Assembly: GCA_028829895.1 (NCBI GenBank)
Contig: CM054177.1
Span: forward strand, 39,677,564-39,741,563
Length of the DNA: 64,000 nt
Direction: 5' to 3'
Source: Sinotaia quadrata
Lineage: Eukaryota > Mollusca > Gastropoda > Architaenioglossa > Viviparidae
Shown piece after piece: positions 12,134 through 24,500 of this stretch. How positions within the stretch are numbered: position 1 is the first letter of the stretch; the number at the start of each line of letters is the position of its first letter. The notes under the pieces were generated by a model, which saw only the letters and a list, made by a program, of their open reading frames with translations, was not told the DNA's origin and ran no database searches. A program made the translations under genes and the position numbers.

Positions 12134-12363
12134 TATATATATCCCTTCTGGTTCATATCATTTTTTAAAATGTCTATGATTCAGCATAAAAAGGTATATA
12201 ATCAGTAATTTCGTTATTCCAAGTTTGAGTTGGAAACATGAATCATGCGTCGTCTGCTTAAATGGACTCGACGTGTGTAGTAATTTCTATCGTCCCGCTA
12301 TCTAGTTGCACATTATATTTTAGTTTTTTTTACCTTTATATAAATCCTTTGTGATATAAAGAT
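11766..12363. promoter_or_regulatory. Divergent SNW1/ADCK1 promoter region
   Basis: About 600 bp separates the two start codons on opposite strands, so both promoters and 5' UTRs must lie here or just beyond. The sequence AAAAATGGCGAAC (11816-11828), i.e. CGCCATTTTT on the SNW1 strand about 50 nt upstream of its ATG, resembles a YY1-type site as found just downstream of many housekeeping start sites. A TA microsatellite occupies about 12094-12130. No TATA box can be assigned with confidence. Transcription start sites are inferred, not visible. Confidence 0.6.
12094..12130. repeat. (TA)n microsatellite in the divergent promoter region
   Basis: A long uninterrupted TA dinucleotide run, followed by ATTAAATATATATATC. 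It lies between the SNW1 5' UTR and ADCK1 exon 1. Confidence 0.9.
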
Positions 12364-12501
12364 ATGGCTCATCCTGTGAAAAGAATTACTAAAATAGCAA
12401 TTCTTGGAGTCTCATTAACAAGTGCAGCCATTCTATTAAGAAAGAATGACTGGGAAGTATCTACAATTGGAATGATGCGTTTTGGCCGTGCTGCATGGGC
12501 A
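12364..12501 (+). CDS. ADCK1: ADCK1 exon 1
   Basis: ATG at 12364, donor GCA|gtaagt. It encodes 46 residues starting MAHPVKRITKIAILGVSLTS, a basic then hydrophobic N-terminus fitting a mitochondrial signal/anchor, and ends RFGRAAWA (human VRVGRAVAT). No upstream in-frame ATG is compelling. Confidence 0.92.
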
Positions 12502-15500
12502 GTAAGTACTTAAAATAGATATCCAGCTGTATTGACTATATGTTCCAATTACTAAATTTAGTTCCATATATTTAAAGAGTAATAATATTTAATGACTATT
12601 TCAGATCCTCAATCAGGATATTTTGGATAACAATTAACATGAAATAATTTTCTAAAACAGTAAAAGTATTTCAAATATCAAAGAAGTGGCTACAACTACA
12701 AGTACAACTACTATTTCTCCTATGATATGAATTATGATATATTACTATATTATATAGCAGTAGTATGAATGAGTTTATTTTAATAAACAGCTTTAAGGTA
12801 TAGTTTTGTATACAGGTAAAAATATATCTGTTTACTAGCTGCATAAACAGGAAACACTTATACTAACTAAGTAACTTATAGTACATTTCTAAATTATACT
12901 TTTATAGAGACATTTTATAAATTATAGGCTTAACAAGAAAAAAGTATCTACTTAATACAGTGGCTCTTTTACATCAGGTCCCATAATTTTAAATTTTATG
13001 CAAAAGTATTCTTGCTAGCATTTTTTTAAAAATAAAATACAAATTACAGGGCATTATCTCAGCCTTAACTTAAGGTTGTTTTATTTATTAAATCCAATAT
13101 ATCAATTTTTTTTTAAGTTATCATTAGTTAGTACAGGACAACATATAGTAATATACAAAATCTCATTTTCTGAACCATTAAGTCTTCAGTTTCTGAAATT
13201 GTATCCTCAGTTTTGTGAATCATTACTAAAGTAATTAGTAATTATTTGTAAGTCTTCTGTTATTATAATATTAATTATTATTGCATACAGTATTGATTTT
13301 ATTCTAGTTCAGCTTTCAAATTGCACGCTACTTTACCATTTGCATTGTTTTTATTTTATATTTTTAATTTGCCTAGGCTGCCTGTATAGCTGCTGATTAC
13401 AAGTTTTCATTGTATGGGAAGGATGAACATTCACTCGAATATGAGAAATTAAAATCGCAGGTACACTTATGTTTAATTAATCCGAATTTTAGTTTTAATC
13501 AATGAGAGCCTGAGTACAAGAAATTAAAATCACAGGGTACACTTATGTTTCATTAATCAGAATTTTAATTTTAATGAGCCTGGGTACAACTACAAATGTA
13601 CAATAAATTAAAATCACAGGTACACGTATGTTTTTGTTTTAAATCAGACTTTTGATTTTAATTAGACTCTGACTATGAAAGTATGACTATGACTATGAGA
13701 AATTAAAATCAAATGTACACATATGATCAGTGTTTCATTACTCACAATTTCAGTTTTAATGAGAGCCTAAGTATAATATAAGAAATTAAAATGGCAGACT
13801 CACTTATGTTTCATTAACCAGAATTTTAGTTTAATGAAAGCCTAGTTATGAGAAATTAAATTTGCAATTTTCACATGTTTTATTGCTCACAGTTTCAGTT
13901 GTAATTACATGTAGTGTAGTATAGGAAATTAAATGACAGGTTTCAGTTTTAATAAAAGTCTTTTTATGCTCATATTATCATGTGCAGACATCTCACTGAC
14001 TTGAAGTATTTTGTATTCACAAAAAATATGCGGTGTTAAATTTGTTTAACGCATTCCCTGATGGAAGCACATCTATCCATGTTGGTCTCTTGATTACATA
14101 TGCAATTTTGCAGTGATTAAAAGCAGATGATTTTTTTCATAATGCCAAATAGAGGCTGATTTTGAAGCCAATTGGAACTTCATTCAGTTTCAAATCAATT
14201 TATGACATTAACATGCATTAATTTTTATTTTAAAATTTAAACGTTTTTACCCACTATGGCCTCATTTGCACTATATACTAATCAGAAAATGGCAGGCACA
14301 TGTCATAGCAGTTCTGAGTCAAGCATTGTTAAGTGTTAAGTCCCATCAATTTTTCTTCAGTGAAGTAAGGATCATTTATGGTTTCAAATGCAGGCAGATC
14401 ATGATTTGAATACAGATGAGAATGAAAGTGATATTATTTTTAATATTATAAAAAGGACAGTGACATGGAAAAGGATTCAGACCTGTTGATTCAAACTGAC
14501 AGTGCACATTTTCATACACACATTATTGTTAATGATTTTAACTCATCTATTAACTGTGCTTCCAGATGGATTTGATGTTATGACTGCAACAGCATTGGAT
14601 TATTTTTCTTTGTTTTTTTCCTGAAGTGTTATTGGAAGACATCATCTGTAGCACCAATAGATATGCTGTATTTCGACAAGGTGCTCATACATGTGCACAT
14701 TTAGAGCAGGGATGAAAGTATATGTTGCAGGCAATATTTTGATAGGCCTGTCTCAGTTACCAGAGACTGATCTCTACTACTTGTACTAGTCTGCAGATCT
14801 TTTTATCAGCAATGTTGGTATAAATCTTTGCCAGAAATCGGTTTATCAGCCTGACTTCACATCTTCATGTCAGTGACAGATGGGCAGAGAATTTCACATA
14901 TCACTTATGCTCATTTTCAATTCTTAACTTGATGTCAGTAGTAATGGTTAAGACTTTATTTCTTATTATGTGCATAGAAAAAATATGTATATTAAAAATT
15001 ATTACGTGTTTAGATAAGACTGACTTTTGTAGGATCTGGAAGCAGTTTAAAGTCTACCTAAATGGTAATTTGTGTGCTGTCATCTTACATGAGCACAAAC
15101 TCATTCATGCACTCTGCCTGACTGACTGACATTACATTTCAAAGCATTAAATAAATTTTCCATTTGAGCACATGATGAAGATGATCGTAAATTTGAAAAT
15201 AATAAATAATGACAATAATATCACAAACTGCTTATTACTTATTAGTACATTTTTCAAAGGTGTCATATTGCAGAAAGAAACTCTCATTTCATTTTCTCTT
15301 GGTGATGAGTTTATGTACCCAATGGGAAAAATAACTTTCATTTCCATCAAGATCACATTAGCAAGTAAAGGTAAATAAACTGAATAACTTTTATAGTTTT
15401 AAGAATTAAAGCAACCTGATTGGATTTATTGTGATTTTTTCAAAAACTTATATTTAAATAGACACTTTATTTATTCCTTAATGTTATGTTCATATCATAA

Positions 15501-18500
15501 TAAGCTAGTCATTTTATGTTTAGTTGAGAAAAATAGAGCTTTTTTATGATGGTTGATATTCTTTGTGACTGAGAAACAAACTTTGTTTCCATGTTACAAA
15601 GGTATAGTTCTTTAACTTATTTTACACAGTGTATCTAGTATATTAAGTTAATAATTTAGGTTTATAAGAAAAATATATTTGTTATAATGAGATAATGATA
15701 TTGCTTATTTAAACACTATTTGTATCTGGTAAAACACATCTAAAATTTACTTCTGTGAACTAAAACATGATGTTTGTTATGTAATTCATACTCCAATAAC
15801 ATCAGCATTTTTTAAATTTTTATTTGAGCATTAAGCCATATTATATTTTGCACTGAATATCACAAAATGATACACCCATCCTAATTGATCATGTAGTTAT
15901 TTTTAATTTTATGACATTAGTCACTGTCTTTCTTGCATGAGTATGAGAGAACCTTCCCAACAATTTTGGGTGATGTCATAATAGCTCTCTATATTATATT
16001 TGCACTGAGTGAATGAAGTGCATATTAAACTAATAGTAATACTGCTATATTTATATAAAAAGAGCAAAGCACTAAAAATGGGATTGTGTGTTATTCATCA
16101 GTTCCTACATCTGTATGTAGTTTACATTGCCAGACTTTGGGTCCAAGTTTGGTACTGGTTCACAACTACAAGCTACAAAACATGCTAATAGATTACTAAC
16201 CATTCTAGTTTCTACCCATCCTTGACCTCACTGTCACTTATCTTCAACCTGCAGCCGTGTTTAAAAAAATACTTCAGCTGTCTCTCACCAATCTCCAGCC
16301 AACAGTCCTGTCTGAGAAGCTGTATTCTTATGACCAAAGCTGTGTGTCACCTATTTTCAACCTATAAGACAATTCTGCATGACTGCAGCTGTCTATCCTG
16401 CTGTAAAAATTGTCAGAGTGAATTTGAGAGTATTTTGTTGTGATTGCATTGCTGGATTTTTTTTTTAATTTTGGTAACATTTTACTTTGAATATTATGGA
16501 ATATTATTATTTCTTATCTTTTGCAAATTGCAATTGTGTTCTAAGGTTTTTATTAAGCCTTTAAGGAGCTATAGGGGCCTTGCCAATTATTTGTAAAATC
16601 AATTAAATCTGATATGTCACAGCAATGTATTAGCTATAGCCTGCATGTATGCACTTATAATGGAAAATTGTCATTGTTTTAGAGCTTCCGGCGAGTGGCC
16701 TGAACACATATGCATCTTGATTCTAGGGCATTAATGTATACAACAGAATGTATACAACAAAATCTGTCCAGTACCTTTTTATTTAAGTCTGTTCAAACCC
16801 ACATCCATAACATTTGTATTATATGTATAGATATGGAAGTTAATTGGAAATTAATTGTGCACAAATCTATCATCCCTTTTCATTTTAGATCTGTAGCAAG
16901 TATCATTCCCACCTCACTCCCCTCATACACACTCACACATACATACACAGGCTAAGATGGCTAACTATTCCTTAAGCATATTAATTAATCTTGCTTAACC
17001 CATTCAGTCATCTAAAGCTGCATTTCATATAGTCAAACTATAAAAAGATGTTGTTGCTGGAATATGTAACTTGATGTTCTAGAAATTGATGATAGAAGAA
17101 AAGAAAATAGATACTGCTGTACTACTACTACTATAACAGTATAAGTATTTTGCTACTACTACAACAATACATGTGTTGTTTCTTAAATTTCAAACCACCG
17201 ACTCCCAATAAGAAATACATCAAAGTGTAAAGGATTGATTGTTCCTAATTTATTCATGTTTTTTACATATATAACATATATATTATGCCTATCAAAGTAT
17301 CATTTAGATTATTTCATTTTGCTTGAATTCTGTTCAAAGCTGCACCAGCGATCTGCACAGCGTTTGCGAGATGTGTGTTCAAAAAATGGAGAAGTTTTTA
17401 TTAAAGTGGGACAGCACATTAGTTCTCTTGAATATTTGTTACCACATGAGTCACCCAAACCATGAAAATCTTCCACAATCAAGCCCCACAGACAAGTCTA
17501 GAGGATTTGTACAGAGTTATAGAAGATGATCTTGGGAAAAAGGTGATACAGATCAGTGTTTTTAAAATACATTTGTTGCGTGTACATTGAAGGAAGCTAG
17601 ATTTAGTCTTAGTTTCATTGTTTTACATTTTTTATGCATTTAGCACTTTAGTTTTATTGTTTCGTATATTTGTAGATTAGCTCTTCATTGTGATGTATTG
17701 TTTATTTATCACTTTAATTTTACTGTTTTATGTGTTTGTAGATTTAGCACTTTGCTTTCATTGAATTTATATGCTTGTATATATAGCACTTTGTTAGTTT
17801 TATATACTTGTATGTATAGCACTTTACTTTTATTGTGGTTTATGTACTTGTATATTTAGCTCTAACTTTTTATTGTTTATATAGTTGTATTTTTAATATA
17901 TTTAGCACTAAAGTTATATTGTTGTTTATATATTTGTCTCATTCTCTTGACAAGTGTACCATTTGGTGACATGAAGTGCAAAAAATAATGTTGAATTAAA
18001 TCTAATTATTTTATATGTTAAAGTCTACAACTGGGCCTAATGCTCACATATAAACAAAACAAAAACAAAACAAAAATATTAAAATGTTGATGCTATAGGA
18101 TTTTGAAATATGTGAAAAGCACGTTTCTGTTGAAAACTTACAAGATTGAGATATGTTTCACCATAAAAAATATTTTTAAATAAGCAATATATAGATTATA
18201 TCAAATATATTTTCTGTATTAACCTAAACTATAACTTCATCACGTGGAAACCTTATTCAGCTTCCAGTGAACAAAATTATCACCCTTCATAAAATAACAT
18301 AAAATGGGCTAAGTTTTTCTGTAAAGATAATATTAAGTAATGCATAAAGTATGTATTTAAACATAACGTTTTTTCATATATAATATGCCTAATCACAATG
18401 TTTATATAATTGAATGTAATCACAGGTTTTTCTACCATTACTAGCTCAGGTATATAACATACCAGCTATGTGAAACTTCTAACTGCAAAAGAAACCATAT

Positions 18501-21500
18501 GGATATGTACATAAATATGTCAGCTATTTATGATTTTATTCAGCATAATCAAAATATAATAAGATTATCAGAAATCTTATCTGTTTTGAAAAATTGATGA
18601 TTCAGAAAATGTTCCCACCATGCTGTCTTCACAATATGATCTTAATAGAAATGAAAGTTATTTTTTCTTATTTGGTACTTAAACTCATCACACCAAAACA
18701 AAATGATGAGAGTTATCCTTCCATAATATGGCACCTTTGAAAAATGTAAGAAATATTATCATCATTATTTAATATTTATTAATTTCTTTGTCATGCACTA
18801 AAATGGAAAAAAAAGCAAATTAGTTTGCTCTTTTTTAAAAGCTGAATATTTATGAATACAACAAATAAATTTGAAAAACATTAGCTTATGAATATTTTGA
18901 TTTAATTGATTGTTGAAATAGCACATGGCTTTTAAGTATGACATGTTGATATTGGTAAAGAAATAAAATTTTGAAATCTGATGTATGTGGAAATGAAGCA
19001 TGAAAAAAGCAAGCCTTTTAAAAATATTATTTCTTCATAAAACTGATCTTTTCAAGATATAAAAAAAAAAATCTATGTTGCTTTAATGAACTATCACTTC
19101 TAAGAAAACTCTGATATGGTAAATTTGTAATTTATAACAATGATAATTAAAGAAAATGGCCACATATATTTATGTCATAAAAAGAGTTTGCCATTTTTCA
19201 GTCCAAAACAAATTTGTATTACAAATAATTACAAATAAATAAACACAAATTCATGCAACTATCTTCTGTATCTCTCACATTTATTCTGAATATATAGAAT
19301 ATAAACATATGATATTTCAATGCTTTATTTTTAAGAAAACATTTCAAATGGGCCCACCATATGTGTGCACTTGCCCAGAGAATGAGCTATTTGCATTTTT
19401 AAGACTATTTTTGTTGTATACATGAATATTTAGCAATATATTTTTATTTTATATTACCCTTTTTTGGAATCTGATGTGTATGTGTATGTGTATTTAGCAC
19501 TACATCTGTCGTCTCTTGTATTTAGTTTGACTGATATAATTATTCACATCTTGTTATGGCATCTGTGTGAATTTATTCTACTTGCTTCAACTATCAGAAG
19601 TGTAAGATGTTTCCTAAGTTTTTATTAATCATTTTATGGATTAATGCACAGTATTGTTTGTTTTATTTTAAGAATTATAGAGACAGGTTTTTAATTTAAT
19701 TTTCACTATTCAAGTACTATTGTCTCTAAGTCTAAACTAAGTAAAATCATTGTTTTTAACAGGTAAATGACATATTTACATCATTTGATCCTAAGCCACT
19801 GGGTGCAGCATCCTTAGCACAAGTGCACAAAGCAGTATTAAAAGATGGTCGCACTGTAGCTGTGAAAGTGCAGCATCCTAAGGTTAAGACACATTCATCT
19901 GTCGACATCAAAACAATGGAGGTATATCTATTATATGATACATATTTGTGATGATGTGAAGTGACTAACACTTTATAAATTATTCAGTGCACACTTCTTT
20001 ATCTGTTTGATTTGCAACATTTGCAACAACTGTTGGAAAAGTTTGTGCATTTTGTTTGTTTATGTATATCTTTGACTTCAGCTATTTTATTTATAATGTT
20101 ATTGATATTATTTTGTATGTATGTTTAACTTTGTTTTAGAAGCAAGAGATGTTATATTTTTTGGTCAAATTTATTTACTTCATAGATCCACCATTTTCCA
20201 ATTATAGCCTTCCATACCTTCATTCTGTGATCTGTCTGTCAGTTTTGTTAATTGCTATAATCTCACTACTCTATGTGTCATAAATAACCATTTTACCTCT
20301 CCATCAAGAGTGTATTAAAAGCTCAACAAAACTTGGGTTGCATGCATTTGCTTCATCAGTAAAATATGAATAAGAACATTTGACCTTACAGGGCAGGAAG
20401 AAGAAAATGATGTGAAGAATTTCATTTATCTTCCTAACCTATTGATCATCTACTGATCTAAAACCCATATTTTCTCAGCACCAAGAATATGATAAAATTA
20501 CATCTTTTAACATTTACATGTACTTGTGAATCACACAGACATTGAAGAATTGCATTTTTCGATGCACCATCTGTTGAATTACCAGAAAAATTAATTGAAA
20601 TCTGCAATTTAATTACACGTATCAATTATCTATAAATCATGTTTGTGATGACTTGGCTCAGTGCAACAGGAAATGAAGGAAAATAATGCAGATTTGTCAC
20701 CTGGTGGTTATGAGATCATATCCTCATTCTACATAAGGAAGAAGTGTTCCGGAAATAATATTTTCTCTTCTCTCAACTTTTACATCGAGTTAAATCAACT
20801 CCTAAGGTCATTCAGTTTCTTTTGCCTCTACAATCCTCCACCTTGTTGTTTAAAATAATTCTCTATTTCTAGAATATATTTTTGCTCTTCTTAAATTCTG
20901 TCAATGTTTCTAGGAGATTATCAGCAGCTACTTTGACTATCATAATGGCTGATAAATGGGTCATTCTCTCTATGAATGTACCATTTTGTGACATGAAGTA
21001 CAAATAATTAAGTGGATTCTAATTATTTCACATATTAAAGTCTACAACAGGGCCTAATGCCCACATTAAAGCATAAAAAAATATAAAAATTATAAAATGT
21101 TGATATTATAGGAATTTGAAATACATAAAAGCATATGTTTCAGTTAAAGATTTTAAAATGTAAAGTTGAGATGTGTTTACCAGGAAAAAAAAATTTAAAT
21201 AAATAATATAATTATCTTATTACCTCAAATATATTTTCTTTATTAACCTAAATTATTAACTTAATCTGGATATATATTTATTTTAAATGGTTTATTTATT
21301 TTAAATAGGTTATAAAACTATAGCCTCATCATTATTTAGCTCCCAGTGACAAAAAACATCAACTGTCATTAAAAAAAAGCTCTATTTTTCTCAACTGAAT
21401 ATAAAATGGGCTAAGTTATTTTCCTAAGATAATATTAAGTAATAAGCAAAGTGTGTATTTAAATATAACATTTTTTAATATATAATAAGCCTAATCATGT

Positions 21501-24500
21501 TTATATTTTTTAATGTAATTCACAGGTTTTTCTACCCTTACTAGCTAGCTCAGCTTTAGAACACACACACCAATTATGTGAAATTTTAAATGCAAAAGAA
21601 ACCATATAAATATGTGCATAAATATATAAGCTATTTATGATGTTAAATATTGAGATTACCAGAAATCTTAGCTGTTTTGAAATGTCACTGATTCCGAACA
21701 TTTTTCCTATTGCTGTCCTAACAACGTTACTGTTTTTCTTCATCACACAAAGACAAAATGGCATGAGAATTATCTTTCCACAATATGGTACTTTGAAAAA
21801 TATATGATATAGTTAGTGATATTATCACCATTATTTCATATTTTTATTATTTTCTTTGTCATGTGCTAAAGCAGAAAGGAAGACAGATTAGTTTTTTGAA
21901 GCTGAATATTTCTGAATACAATGATTAAATCTGAAAAAAATACCTTAGGAATATTTTTGATTACATCAATTGTTGAAATAGCACATGGCATTTATATATG
22001 ACATGTTGAAGTTCAAAAAGTTATGACATGTTAAAAGAATAAAAGTTTTGGATCCAAATTATGTGGAAAGAAAGTTTGACAACAACAAAAATGCCTTTTA
22101 AAAATATTATTTCTTCATAGAATTGACCGTTTCAAGAAGAAAAATATCCAGAATGTTGCTTTAATGTATTATCACTTCTAAGAAAAGCTTGATACCGTAC
22201 GTTTGTTGGGTTATTTATAACAACAAAAGTTAAAGAAAATAGTTGTATGTACACAAGTCACAAAAAGAGGTGCCATTTTCAGTTGAAAATGAATTTGTAT
22301 TACAAAATAAACACAAATTCACGTAACTATTTTCTATACCTCTCACATTAATTCTGAATATATAGAATATAAACATATGATTTGCAATGCTTTATTTTTT
22401 AAGACAACACATTTCAAATAGACCCACCCTATGTCATACACTCATCCAGAGAATGAGCTATATATCAGCACTCTGACAATCTCTTCACAATTTAACTGAG
22501 AACAATTTGTTGCATGTAACTCACATATATGGCTGCATATTATACTGGAAAGTACATCTGAACATGGTATTCTATTTTCCTCTATTATCATATGTGAACT
22601 TAAACCAGACCAGAACTTGGCCATGTTACCTTGCCCTTAACCCCTACTAGATCATATTTTCAAACATAACTTTTTAAACAGAACAGCTGATAAGTGACAT
22701 TAGATCACAACTAACTATGCAAAACAACTAAATCTGTCTGCATTCTCAATTTGATAATCCCAGCCCAACAATCTTCAGTTAAATTGCAGTGCAGAAATGT
22801 GCTTCCTAATACTGCAGTGACATGTAATGCAGTCCGAAGAGAGAAATTGCTTCCTAGTAGGCTAGTGTAAGTGACAAGTTTTGCAGTATAAAGAGAGAAG
22901 TGTGCTCCCTAGTACAGCAATGTAAGTGACAAGTTTATAGAGTACATAGGAAAAAAAATGCTTAAATTGCAGTGTAATTTTACAGTGCAAAGAGAGAAGT
23001 GTGCTTCCTAGAACTGCAGTGTGATAAAGTATGCAGTATAAAGAGAGAAGTGTGCTTCCTAGTACAGTAGTTAACAGACAAGCTTATAAGTTATATATTG
23101 CAAAGAGAAAAATTTCAATGTGAAGTGGGAGTGTGCAATGTGAAGAGAAAAGTGTGATTCCTAGTACAACAATGTGAATGTCAAGTTATGCAGGGTGAAG
23201 AGAGAAATGTGATTCCTAGTACACCAGTATAAGTAACAGAGAGAATGTGCTTTCTAACACATCAGTGAAAATGACAAGTTATGCAATGTGAAGAGAATAC
23301 ACTAAAGCTGAAAAGTAATGGATGCCATCAGGTTTGACTATCCATGCATAAATTTATAAAGCAACCAAACTGAATGTTACAAACATTGTCCTTCAGCAGA
23401 ATCCAACTTTTAGTGAAAGTACCAGGTACAAGAAGTAATTCTGCATCACAGATTAATTAATAGCAAAAAGTCAATCTTCACCACTGCCTTTCACAATCTC
23501 TGCAGACAGTCTACTAGATTAGTTTGTAGATTTTTTTCACATGACAAAGTAAAATTTGTTAGAGATTATATGGCAGTATATGACTTCCTGAACCTTAGTT
23601 TATGGCTTGTATAGTGCTATGGCATTTCTGTGGCCAAGATTGTACAATGGTGTGGCATCTTTATGGTCAGGATTGTACAGTGATATGGCATCTCTATGGC
23701 CAAGATTGTATAATGGTGTGGCATCTTTATGGTCAGGATTGTACAGTGATATGGCATCTCTATGGCCAAGATTGTACATTGGTGTGGCATCTTTATGGTC
23801 AGGATTGTACAGTGATATGGCATCTCTGTGGTCAAGATTGTACAATGGTGTGGCATCTTTATGGTCGGGATTGTACAGTGATATAGCATCTCTATGGCCA
23901 AGATTGTACAATGGTGTGGCATCTTTATGGTCAGGATTGTACAGTGATATGGCATCTCTGTGGTCAAGATTGTACAATGGTGTGGCATCTTTATGGTCGG
24001 AATTGTACAGTGATATAGCATCTCTATGGCCAAGATTGTACAATGGTGTGGCATCTTTATGGTCAGGATTATACAGTGGTGTGATATCTTAGATTTTCTT
24101 ACATTCTTATGCCAGCATGTAAAACTGAAAATCACTCATAATGAAAATTACAATGAATATTATTACAGCACTCATGATGAACAATGAAATGTTGAATATT
24201 GGTGCTGTATTTCCTGTGAGGATTAGTCCTCTGACAACATTATTGGGGCATCAGTCTGTGATATCAGTCCAGAAGATGGACCAGATTTGTTTGATGGAAA
24301 GGAAGTTGTACACAAACTGGTTGGATCTGGTTAAACTTGAGAAGATGATCACTTGGCTAATCTGTTAGCATTGTTTCCTCTTGAAAAAGCATGGTGATCA
24401 GTAACAGCCTCCTGATTGTTTAAACATTTCTTGGTGTGGTCTCAAATTGTCCATATACTTTGTGTGGTTTTGTGGCTTCATTCTGTAAAGAGATCATATT

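Noticed and set aside
17451..17462. Programmed -1 frameshift in ADCK1
   Set aside because: The sequence TCACCCAAACC has no X-XXY-YYZ heptamer in the required phase, and the family is not known to use frameshifting.
23607..24092. CRISPR-like array of direct repeats
   Set aside because: Units are directly contiguous with no unique spacers, and the locus is intron-bearing eukaryotic DNA.
23600..24135. Four overlapping ORFs of 94-172 codons on both strands
   Set aside because: All derive from a 33-bp repeat whose length is a multiple of three. No non-repetitive coding sequence or splice signals surround them.
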